Positions 57,001 to 64,000 of a stretch of DNA of 64,000 nt are shown in pieces. The notes beneath the pieces were generated by a model, which worked only from the letters and a program-made list of their open reading frames with translations, had not been told where the DNA came from and did no database searches. The position numbers and the translations under genes are program-made. Within the stretch, counting starts at the first letter, position 1; the number at the start of each line of letters is the position of its first letter. This DNA is from Uloborus plumipes (taxonomy: Eukaryota; Arthropoda; Arachnida; Araneae; Uloboridae). The DNA lies in the NCBI GenBank assembly GCA_038373865.1, contig JAXGGA010001082.1:1-64000 (forward strand), read 5' to 3'.

Positions 57001-57247
57001 TTCCATAAGTGTTAATTGGCGTTGAGTTGGCGGCAAATAATTTAAATTCAGAAGGAGTTCGCTTTCTTGATTTGGATGGAATAACGGACACATCGGCACC
57101 TGTGTCAATTAAATATTTTTCATGAGTTGATTTGTCATATAGAAAGAGGCGGCAATTAACCCGACCGTAGTCCTTGGCCTCTTCAAGGGATCGGTCAACT
57201 AGTTTTCCGATTCTTCTTGGCTTCCAAATTGGCAAGGTTTCACACAT
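54008..57247 (-). CDS. pol: Pol polyprotein (PR-RT-RNase H-IN)
   Basis: 1079 residues, uninterrupted. The aspartic protease active site is LIDTGAD (Asp48-Gly50). Reverse transcriptase follows with Asp288 ([11 protein letters not shown]) and YIDD at 348-351. RNase H has Asp502, Glu543, Asp568 and Asp613. Integrase has an H-x3-H...C-x2-C zinc finger (His693, His697, Cys727, Cys730) and catalytic Asp759, Asp818 and Glu854 with DD35E spacing. No chromodomain is seen at the C-terminus. The ORF overlaps gag by 49 bp in the -1 frame, with an in-frame TAA three codons before the first ATG (57247). Pol is therefore made by a -1 shift in the overlap or by initiation at that ATG. Confidence 0.95.
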   Translation of the reverse strand: MCETLPIWKPRRIGKLVDRSLEEAKDYGRVNCRLFLYDKSTHEKYLIDTGADVSVIPSKSRKRTPSEFKLFAANSTPINTYGTKLLRLDLGLRRKFDWQFIVADVTRPIIGADFLRNFGLLVDIRQKRLIDPLTSLHAPAKIIKGPSSSLTPLDSDNLDNDILILLEKFKSITSENFSLNRAQIKHNVTHSIVTRGPPVVSKVRRLPPDKLKIAKAEFEYMLEQGICRPSNSSWSSPLHLVKKKDGSWRPCGDYRALNTATQADRYPLPHLHDFTHQLEGRTMFSTLDLHRAYHQLPMEESDIQKTAICTPFGLYEFPFMTFGLRNAAQTFQRFIHSVLRGFDFCFPYIDDILIASHNRKEHFQHLEMVFQRLHEYGLTLKLSKCVFAQPEIKYLGHIVSAKGIKPTDDRVKAITDMERPTTVKQLRRFLGMINFYRRFIPHAAHNQSILNNYLVNSKKNDNRKIEWTDEASHAFETCKEQLRTAATLVHPSQIAKLALMVDASDKAIGGVLQQFSNRHWQPIGFFSARLTSTQQNYSTYDRELLSAYSSIKHFRYLLEGREFTLFTDHKPLTFAFCQKLEKASPRQQRHLEFIAQFTVDIQHISGKDNCVADTLSRVEELQIGSQINYEEIAQAQEFDTELKDMLSSPESSLQLVKLPIVGSDRFLYCDVSHETKRPYIPPDFRKQVFHHVHDLAHPGIKSTVKLISSKFIWPSIRKDSRNWAKCCIKCQKSKISRHVRSPYQQYHTVNQRFSEINLDIIGPLPTSEGYRYCLTIIDRYSRWPEATPIPDIEAETVADALVKTWIARFGSPTIIITDQGRQFESNLFYELSELIGYKRQRTVAYHPQANGAVERWHRTLKAAIMCHENQSWTKSLPIILLGLRTTWHTTLSSTPAELLYGENIRLPYDFLENTESEPQSEFVKTLKSKMQDLRPVSFTNHSKQKPFVFSDLKSCSHVFVRTDSVRRSLQPPYQGPYEVLSRTDKIFKVKIKDKTVNISIDRVKPCFLDNSSIKNDFTPSPIQQGQQPQTFTAKSEKQPILKKSKSHAPRVPQKVTFAEDQLPLQTRSGRIIRRPARFL

Positions 57248-58062
57248 TTTGTTGACTTATTTCCGAATTTGTAGTGGTACCAGCAATATTTGTGCTCTGC
57301 AGAACGCGATCTGGATCTATTATTCCTCCCTCGGAAATTTCCAGACCTGCTACGGGGTCGGTGGCGGAATGAGAGGTTGTCAATTTTTTCTGCCAGTGAT
57401 GCAATATTAGCCTCCAACGCATCTATTCTTTTGCTTGTAACACCTTCCATGGAGGACGAACAAGTAGGGACAGTGCCACTTTTTGTGACTGAAAATGCTT
57501 CTGAAGCATTATAAACACTTAATATTTTGTCGGCCATTTGTGCAATGTTGTCAAGAGAGTCATTACTTATTGACAAAATAGCTTGAGCGTGTTGCGGTAG
57601 GCGCTGAAGCCATAGTGATTTAATTACTTCTTCCGATATGGAGCTTCCAGCTAAACCTTTCATGTGACGCAACAAGTCCGAAGGACGTTTGTCCCCAAGG
57701 TCAATGTCAGTTAACAGTTTTTTAATTCGTGATTCTTCTGTGTCTGTCAATCTAGCCAATAACGCATTCTTGAGAACATCATATTTATTCGCGTTAGGTG
57801 GCTCAGATAATATATCGATGACAAAGTCTAACACATTTTCATCCAATGCTGCGACAACAGTATTATACTTCGTTAAATCGTTCGCAATGCCACTGTTCGA
57901 AAATTGGGCCTCTAACTGGATAAACCACAACTTGGGTTTGTTTTTCCAGAACGCTGGTGGTTTCACAGCTACTCTACTTATTTCCTGTTCAATATCAACA
58001 TTTCTATCTTGTTTATTCATTAACTCCTTACTTTGTTCCAAATTTAATTTCTCCTCTGTCAT
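57199..58062 (-). CDS. gag: Gag, with CHCC zinc knuckle
   Basis: 287 residues starting [10 protein letters not shown]. The central part matches the general Gag layout ([19 protein letters not shown] near the start, then [10 protein letters not shown]). An Arg/Ser-rich linker precedes one zinc knuckle spaced CX2HX9CX3C (Cys260, His263, Cys273, Cys277) instead of the usual CX2CX4HX4C. This CHCC type is known from CsRn1-clade elements. It would bind element RNA in the virus-like particle. It ends with TAG at 57199-57201, inside the start of pol. Confidence 0.93.
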   Translation of the reverse strand: MTEEKLNLEQSKELMNKQDRNVDIEQEISRVAVKPPAFWKNKPKLWFIQLEAQFSNSGIANDLTKYNTVVAALDENVLDFVIDILSEPPNANKYDVLKNALLARLTDTEESRIKKLLTDIDLGDKRPSDLLRHMKGLAGSSISEEVIKSLWLQRLPQHAQAILSISNDSLDNIAQMADKILSVYNASEAFSVTKSGTVPTCSSSMEGVTSKRIDALEANIASLAEKIDNLSFRHRPRSRSGNFRGRNNRSRSRSAEHKYCWYHYKFGNKSTKCVKPCQFGSQEESEN

Positions 58063-58184
58063 GTTGACGAAAAAAAAATGGCGCAGTAATGAAAATGACG
58101 GTGTAGTAATGAAAATGGCGAAAATATTTTTACACTTTTAGCATTAATGAAACTATTACTTTAATCACTTATTGCAGTTCTAAT

Positions 58185-58202
58185 CACGTCCTTGAGTCAC
58201 CA
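58185..58202 (-). promoter_or_regulatory. Primer binding site, tRNA-Trp-like
   Basis: Two bases after the 5' LTR, the minus strand reads TGGTGACTCAAGGACGTG. CsRn1-type elements use TGGTGACCCCGACGTG, complementary to tRNA-Trp. The present site keeps both halves (TGGTGAC and GACGTG) with a two-base longer, altered middle. The primer identity is an inference. Confidence 0.65.
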
Positions 58203-58204
58203 GA

Positions 58205-58400
58205 TGTGGGTTGGTCGTAAGGATGTAGTTGAATATGTACTTTACAATAATAACCAGACGCCTTTTATCAGAGTAGTAAGAACGACTAAATTTATTTACA
58301 AGATTCGTATCTATCAGTATATTGTTGCTACTCGATACAAACAAAAGTTACTATACAAAAACTATCGTCGGTAAAGGCTTAACTAAAGTGGGACGCCACA
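58205..58400 (-). repeat. 5' LTR
   Basis: 196 bp, apparently identical to the 3' LTR base for base by eye. It holds the element's promoter; no clear TATA box was assigned. Confidence 0.95.
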
Positions 58401-58487
58401 CTACAAAATTAGCAATTTTTGCAGATTATTACTATAAAATTAGCTGTATTACACTGTAAAAACAACATTCATTTTTTACAGTGAGTA

Positions 58488-58600
58488 CCGTATTTTTCGC
58501 CGTATAAGAAGCACCCAATTTTAAGTTAAATCCCCCAATTTTAATTAATCTTAAATTTATGAGGTATAAGACGGTACGTCTTTTACGCCAAAAAATACGG
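58488..58600. mobile_element. 113-bp MITE (CCGTATTTTTCGCCGTATAA)
   Basis: Inverted ends CCGTATTTTTCGCCGTATAA and (complemented) CCGTATTTTTTGGCGTAAAA are flanked by TA. Tigger/pogo-like terminus. Non-coding. Confidence 0.75.
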
Positions 58601-58766
58601 TACATAAATGCCAGCAGAAACCAACAACAATCCGTTGTTCAGAAAATACTCAGTTCATTACTTTAGGTTACAACAATTTGACTCTAACTTTCATTTCTCT
58701 GATAATCTAATTTCTAATCAGCTGAGACCTAACCCCTCTATGACCGTGGGAAATATGTGTCCTCTA

Positions 58767-61700
58767 CACTCTTAAAAGTGTGCCGCTTACATGTAAGGCA
58801 CAAGAGAATTGTGCCTTATATTAATTACATATCAGAGGCACACAGCGTAAGATGCCTCTGATACATACAAAGTACAACGAGATAAACGGCACGGACAGGA
58901 AATCAAAACTTTTTAAAGGCACACTGAATCGGCGTGCCCTTTAAATTCCCACTTCGCAAGTTTTAGGCGGCACATCGGGTAAGCCGCTTTGGGTTTGAGG
59001 TTATAGCTGATCACGTGGCTCGTATGTTTATTTTCAATGCTGGAGATAGAGGAAAGTTCGCTTTTAAAATTCAGGATTAAATGTATTCTTTCGTTGTTTT
59101 ACAGGAATATTACCAGTTTGAGAGTTAAATAGTTTTATATAATGCGTTGTCGTTTGATGCGGATGTAAAAAGAGGGAACAAAAATCAAGTTGTAGTGCAG
59201 AAATTTGATCGTTCCATGACTTTGCTTTGCAAGATTCATCGTCTGAAGAAATGGCAAATGAAAAGTCAATCGGGCATATTTTGTGCAGAATAAGCATTTT
59301 ATGGTTTGCTCTGAAAGTTTATTATCAGAAGATTTTATTTATCTGTCCATCCATTATGCATTATTATTTGCCGAGGCTTAAACTGCTGTTTCAAACGTCT
59401 TCAATTGTCTTCCTATGGAAACATCGATAACAAAATGGGCAGCAAAAGAGCGTGTTAGTGTATTTTTTTTATCTACATTCTCTTTTGCTGACCTTTTTTG
59501 TGTTCTATCGCGACTTTTGTGCTACAATAGGTGTGTAAAAAAGTTCGTCCAGTTTACTTCTATTATGATTTATCAACGTTCTTTTAATTTTAATTTTAGT
59601 CTAATTGCCATAATAATTTAATATGCTAGATATTTGATACTGTTTATTGTTTCGGCAAAATACTCGATTAACAACAGAAGTAATTATTTTTTTGCTGCAT
59701 GGGCTTTATTACAGTGAAATACAGTCTCACAAGATTCAACTGACTTTAAATTTATTGTATTGCTTTTAAAATACAGTGGAATTGTTGAAAAATAATAAGT
59801 TATGATTCAGCAAATTTTCATAAGATTCAGTTGAATATAAATTTGTTGAACTTGTTAAAATATAAGTAAGATTTTTTCTTTAATACAAAAATATAACTGA
59901 GCAAAAAATGACTATTCTTGTAGAAACTTCAGATTCAAAACTGAAGAATTATAACACAAACTTTGCCTCTCTGTATTAAAGTTTAAATTCACTAATTTTC
60001 TGTATCGCAACATTTATTTATTAAATTCAATAAATTTTAACTTAATTTTCATGTGGCTTTTAATACGGTAAAATGCTTTTTCCTAAGATTCAGTTGACTT
60101 TAAATTTATTGAACTTGTTATAATTTAAATGAGATTTTTTTTAGAGAAAAATACAATTTTTAGTGAAATTTGTCAAATAATTTTTCTTTGGCAGGCCGAG
60201 TATTAAGTGATCAATTAAAATCATTCTGTGGATCTTTATGACATGTTTGTAGTTATAAAAAACTGTTATGATGTTTTTAAATTGGAACATAAGTCTAAAA
60301 TGTGTTTAGATGTGAATTAAAGAAATCTTACAATTTTTATCGAGATTGCATGGAATGATCGGTTATTATCCTGTACTTAATAACTAATTTTTTTTGCTGA
60401 GTCTATAATACATTTGAAACTACAGCATTATAAAACATCAAGTGTTTGCTTTCCTTAAAAAGATACTGTTTTGCGTAAAAGATTGAAATCGCTCTATATT
60501 TTTCCCATTCATTACATTTAATAAATTTTATATTAAAGCAATTATTATATATTAATTGAAAATAGTTGGTGAAATAACTTGTTTAGTTCCTATTCTGAAA
60601 ATTGTATTTCAAAAAGTTACCTTTTAATTAAAAATGAATAAATGCAGTCATGTACCATTTTTATTTGCATTTTACCTTGACATAATTTTTTTAAATTAAA
60701 AATGCAAAATTACTAGCTTTGAAACTTGGTAACGACTATTTCATGTATGTTCAACGTAACATGTTGAAACATTTTTCAGAACATGGATAAGTAAAATAGA
60801 TTAGTAATGAAGAAACTAAACAGAGTTTAGTTTGTCAAATTTCATTAACACTTGTTGACTACCTTATAAGTTTTACAAACCACTGCAGGAATTTGAGAAA
60901 TTATGTCACCTTTATTGCAAAAATCACATTTGAGAGATAGTTCTCGCTTTTGAAAAATTTATTTTCATTTCTTCATAAATAATGAAAGTCTAGTATGGGT
61001 ACAGGTGAGTTCTTTTTGAATATGATTTTTTTTTTATTTTAGTCATGTGATTCTTACCATTTTTTTTTCAAGTTGCTACACATAATGCATTTGTTTAATC
61101 TCATTAAACATCAATTAAAAGAAAAGAAAATTAACGTTATAATTTTTATAACATTCGTTTGAGATTTTCAATTCAGACAGCATTTGTTTTGAAAAATAGA
61201 TTTTTTAAAAAAACATCATAATAATAAAGAAAGCAACACAAAGTTTTTCTTTTAATGCTCCCCTACCTTTGTTTCAGGATCAAACTGACAATTTGTTATG
61301 AAGTACTTATTTTGCTATGTCGTACAATGACAAAAACTGAAGCTTAATGGCATTTTTTTTCTTATCTTGTCTAACTTTCGGTTCTGCTTACAAGATTAGC
61401 AAAATAAGAGCTTATACAACAATCAAATCAGAAAATGTTTGAAATAAAGTATTATGCACAAGATTTTTATATTTTTTGGGAAACATTTGTTTTGATATAT
61501 CTAATTAATGTGTCATGAAGAATTAAAACCTAAACAAAAGTTTAAAACATGCAAGCACTGGGGTAAAAAATTAAGAAGTTACTATAAACTGACGTTGAAA
61601 TTCCCCTAATAAGTCATTATTATTATTATAAACCTATAAGAAAACCTATAAGAGGCACAAATCCTTTTAAATGTAAGGCACTGAAATAAAAAATCAGAGG

Positions 61701-61916
61701 CACAGACGTTTTCAAATATAAGGCACTGAAATCTAAAATCAGAGTCACAAACGTTTTCAAATATAAGGCACTAAAATCTAAAATGAAAGGCATGGTATGT
61801 GCCTTTTAATTTCAGAGGCACAAACGGTGCCTTTCATTTTAAATGTGCCTCTTAATTTTCAGAGACACAAAAATTCAAAATGTGCCTCTTATTTCAGAGG
61901 CACAGTTTTAAGAGTG
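58767..61916. mobile_element. 3.15-kb non-coding TA-flanked element, GAGGCAC subterminal repeats
   Basis: Inverted ends CACTCTTAAAAGTGTGCC and GGCACAGTTTTAAGAGTG are flanked by TA (58765-58766, 61917-61918). The word GAGGCAC or its complement is packed into the first 220 bp and last 270 bp, with about three 53-57-bp tandem units at 61648-61790. The 2.6 kb between is AT-rich with no domain-bearing ORF. It is either an internally decayed autonomous element or one that picked up non-coding DNA. Confidence 0.75.
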
Positions 61917-61932
61917 TAAATTTGAATTTATA

Positions 61933-62491
61933 AAGTGAACTCTCACTTATTTACCGGCCCAAGGGACCAACAGAAAAGGCGCATTAGTGAAAGAGACGTA
62001 TAAGTGAATGAGCCTATTTAAAGGACTAAAACACAACAGAGGTTGCAATGAGAGAATGAATAAGAATGGTTCTATAGAAAATGGACATATTACTACGGTT
62101 TGACAATTACTGTAACGTAACTACAATGATAAAGAGAAAACAAAAATGGTAGCATACCTAACTACTAACTGTTCCCTTTAAAACTAACCATACTAGGTAA
62201 TTGTCCCTCTCCAAACTCTAGTTTATGCGGAAATAATACCTTCCGTGAGTAATAAAAGTGCAAGATTAAAGAAGAAAGTGAAGCAAAATGCTTATTTATT
62301 AAAAAAATTAATACTTTTTTTTTTCACATTTTACGGAAAATTCGGCGCATAAGTGAAATATTTTTTTAGAGCGACGCATAAGCGAATGATACTATCATTA
62401 TTTTTCTGTGGAATGCGCTGGGACCATTTAAAATCGTCGTATAAGCGAAAAAGGAGCATAAATGAGGCGGTGTATAAGTGAGAGTTCACTG
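61933..62491. mobile_element. pogo-type MITE CAGTGAACTCTC, copy 3 (inverted)
   Basis: Same family as 10447-10999 in opposite orientation and similar length. The first base of the left TIR is A instead of C. TA on both sides. Confidence 0.85.
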
Positions 62492-62612
62492 TATTAGAAA
62501 TAATTTGATACGACTAATTTATAAATTATATTTGCACCATGTTAGTGAAATATCAGAACCTGAGTTTTGGCAAAAAAAGGTGTTTCTCAAAATTCAAACT
62601 TAATGACTGTGC

Positions 62613-63018
62613 GAATTTGAAGTTCGGCTTTCCACTGTTGTTGTCTTGTTCCAGCCAGGCTGTCAATTTGCAGGTGCGTTGCTTCATTTTTACAAATTTG
62701 AAGTTCGGCTTTCCGCTGTTGTCTTCTTGTTCCAGCCAGGCTGTCAATTTGCGAGTGCGTTGCTTCATTTTTACAAATTTGAAGTTCGGCTTTCCACTGT
62801 TGTCGTCTTGTTCCAGCCAGGCTGTCAATTTGCGAGTGCGTTGCTTCATTTTTACAAATTTGAAGTTCGGCTTTCCACTGTTGTCGTTTTGTTCCAGCCA
62901 GGCTGTCAATTTGCAGGTGCGTTGCTTCAATTTTACAAATTTGAAGTTCGGCTTTCCGCTGTTGTCTTCTTGTTCCAGCCAGGCTGTCAATTTGCGTTTG
63001 CATTGCTTCATTTTTACA
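62613..63018. repeat. 81-bp minisatellite, 5 units (composite element 2)
   Basis: Units start GAATTTGAAGTTCGGCTTTC at about 62613, 62694, 62775, 62856 and 62937 and include CCAGGCTGTCAATTTGC. As 81 is a multiple of three, four overlapping ORFs (136-177 codons) run through it on both strands; they are artefacts of the period. The array abuts the SINE body on its 3' side, as at 15588-16314. Confidence 0.9.
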
Positions 63019-63549
63019 ACTGTACCGTCATTTGGTGGGAAGTCCGACTTCCATAGTACACGCATGCCATAGGTTCATACACTGCGAAAATGAACTGTTG
63101 TTTTTACAGTATAATACTGGCAGCCGAGGTTCCAATTTAAAACGGTAAAGTGCACAGTAATAAACCGTAAAACCAGCAATTTTAGTTTCTTACTGTAAAG
63201 TTGGAAATTTTACAGTTTATTGCCGTAAAATTTAGCTGTATTATACTATAAAAACAACAGTATAATGCTGGCAGCAGAGGTTCCAGTTTAAAACTGTAAA
63301 CTGCTCGGTAACAAACTTAAATTAGAAATTTTGCTGTTTATTACTGTAAAATTAGCTGTATTATACTGCAAAAACAACATTCATTTTTTTACAGTGTAGG
63401 ATAGGCTACCATTCGTAGCATGACAACACATTCACACAAACGAAGGACAAGGACATGAGAGAGAAAGTACATCCATGCCCGAGCCGGAATCTGAACCCGG
63501 GATCTCCGCATCCGCAGACAAACGTCTCTGATTACTTATACAGGATGGC
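63019..63549 (-). mobile_element. tRNA-derived SINE (family 2), copy 2, with MITE insert
   Basis: On the minus strand a tRNA-like head (B-box-like GGGTTCAGATTCC near 63495) and body match 16124-16314. The body is interrupted by the MITE 63080-63396; copy 1 shows the empty site. Confidence 0.7.
63080..63396 (+). mobile_element. Family F MITE, intact copy
   Basis: 317 bp, ends CACTGCGAAAATGAACTGTT and TTTTTTTACAGTG, TA target duplication (63078-63079, 63397-63398). It contains repeated ACTGTAAA words, the seeds of the array at 36 kb. Confidence 0.85.
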
Positions 63550-63602
63550 TGATACCAACTTTTCAAGGTAAAAAGATTACTTGACATTACCAAGAATAAA
63601 TA

Positions 63603-64000
63603 CACTGGCGGAAAAAAAAATCCCAACACCAAGAAAAATTGCCGTAGAGTAATGAAATTTGGGTAATGCAATTGTCTAGTTAACGTGTTTAATTGATTAA
63701 ATGTACAAGATCACTGGCTAATTTAAGCTCAAGAAAATGCTGTGCAAACGTGAAATTATGTTAATTTAATAGAGGGTGTAACCTCCAGAATTTTGAAGGC
63801 AAGCCTGCCAGCGTGCATGCATTATGTCACACAGGTGCCGAATGTCACTTTGTGGTATGGAGTTCCATGCTTGTTGCACTTGCTGTGTCAATACTAGGAC
63901 CGTCATTGCTGACTGTGGATGATGCTCGTGGTGCCATCCCATGATATCCCATACGTTATCAATTGGAGACAGACCTGGTGATTTTGCAGGTCATGGTAAG
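63603..64000 (-). mobile_element. Tc1-like transposon, 3' part, runs off window
   Basis: The right end in element orientation begins at 63603 with CACTGGCGGAAAAAAAAATC next to a TA (63601-63602). The transposase C-terminus lies inside on the minus strand. The rest lies beyond 64000. Confidence 0.85.
63766..64000 (-). pseudogene. Tc1-like transposase C-terminus, mutated
   Basis: The minus-strand frame reads SPGLSPIDNVWDIMG, then MTVLVLTQQVQQAWNSIPQS and QACLQNSGGYTLY before a stop. The motif is usually SPDLSPIE; here the catalytic Glu is Asp and the preceding Asp is Gly. A TGA stop stands where the conserved Trp is expected, a few codons upstream. Probably inactive. Truncated by the window end. 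Confidence 0.85.

Larger units (their letters stand above)
53769..58400 (-). mobile_element. Ty3/gypsy LTR retrotransposon (CsRn1-like), intact
   Basis: The 4632-bp element on the minus strand is bounded by two 196-bp LTRs that look identical and by a 4-bp target duplication CTAC (53765-53768, 58401-58404). Order from its 5' end: LTR, primer binding site, gag, pol (protease, reverse transcriptase, RNase H, integrase), purine tract, LTR. This pol order defines Ty3/gypsy. No env ORF is seen. All parts are open, so it may be capable of movement. Confidence 0.95.
53439..58483 (+). mobile_element. Family F MITE split by the LTR retrotransposon
   Basis: The left part (53439-53768) and right part (58401-58483) together make a MITE of about 410 bp matching 63080-63396: ends CACTGCAAAAAGCGAACTGT and TTTTTTACAGTG, internal TAATACTGGCAGC and TTACAGTTTATTACTGTAAA words. 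The gypsy-type element inserted into it. Confidence 0.8.

Noticed and set aside
53886..58141. Plus-strand ORFs across the LTR retrotransposon (151 and 150 codons)
   Set aside because: They are shadow frames of the minus-strand pol and gag genes.
62539..63072. Long ORFs of 136-177 codons on both strands encoding repetitive peptides
   Set aside because: They all come from an 81-bp tandem repeat whose period is a multiple of three, which keeps several frames open at once. There is no domain, and the frames coincide with a minisatellite of a SINE composite.

Overview
The window looks like repeat-saturated, AT-rich, gene-poor nuclear DNA from an invertebrate animal. An arthropod is most likely and a chelicerate such as a spider is possible, but nothing I can read fixes the taxon. 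I found no host protein gene, rRNA gene or functional tRNA gene. The recognisable protein-coding sequence all belongs to transposable elements: an intact Ty3/gypsy-type gag-pol pair, a nearly intact Tc1-like transposase, and several decayed transposase fragments. Most of the remaining ORFs are short, lack domains, or fall inside tandem repeats.

Layout. 0-13 kb: two copies of a non-coding TA-flanked element (1261-2506 and 6661-9812), the second holding a retroposed insert and a hAT element. Among and after them lie a piggyBac-like MITE, a hAT element with an 8-bp target duplication, a 150-bp hairpin, several pogo/Tigger-style MITEs, a tRNA-derived SINE with a 12-bp target duplication, and Helitron-like ends. 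13-26 kb: palindromic MITEs, a SINE joined to a minisatellite (15.6-16.3 kb), a 1.15-kb repeat with internal tandem units, a 1.3-kb TA-flanked element, a full-length Tc1-like transposon (22327-23746), and hAT and piggyBac-like MITEs. 26-41 kb: a second SINE type, more TA-flanked MITEs, Helitron-like termini, and a MITE whose interior has become a 29-bp palindromic tandem array (36.1-36.9 kb). 41-53 kb: a nested block with a Tigger-like element carrying three insertions, a broken Tc1-like copy, and an outer 2.5-kb element that contains a pogo-related element and another MITE. 53-64 kb: a MITE split by a young LTR retrotransposon (53769-58400), a 3.15-kb non-coding TA-flanked element, a second SINE plus minisatellite copy, and the 3' part of another Tc1-like element running off the end.

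The most informative object is the LTR retrotransposon. Its two 196-bp LTRs look identical, it has a 4-bp target duplication, and gag and pol are both open in overlapping frames. Its Gag zinc knuckle is CX2HX9CX3C rather than CCHC and its primer binding site resembles the tRNA-Trp type; both are known marks of the CsRn1 clade. The most unusual patterns are (i) two copies of a tRNA-derived SINE followed by a minisatellite, with different unit lengths built on one shared core, and (ii) several unrelated-looking TA-flanked non-coding elements that repeat a short family-specific phrase from their own termini throughout their interiors. Insertion order can be read directly from the nesting at many loci.
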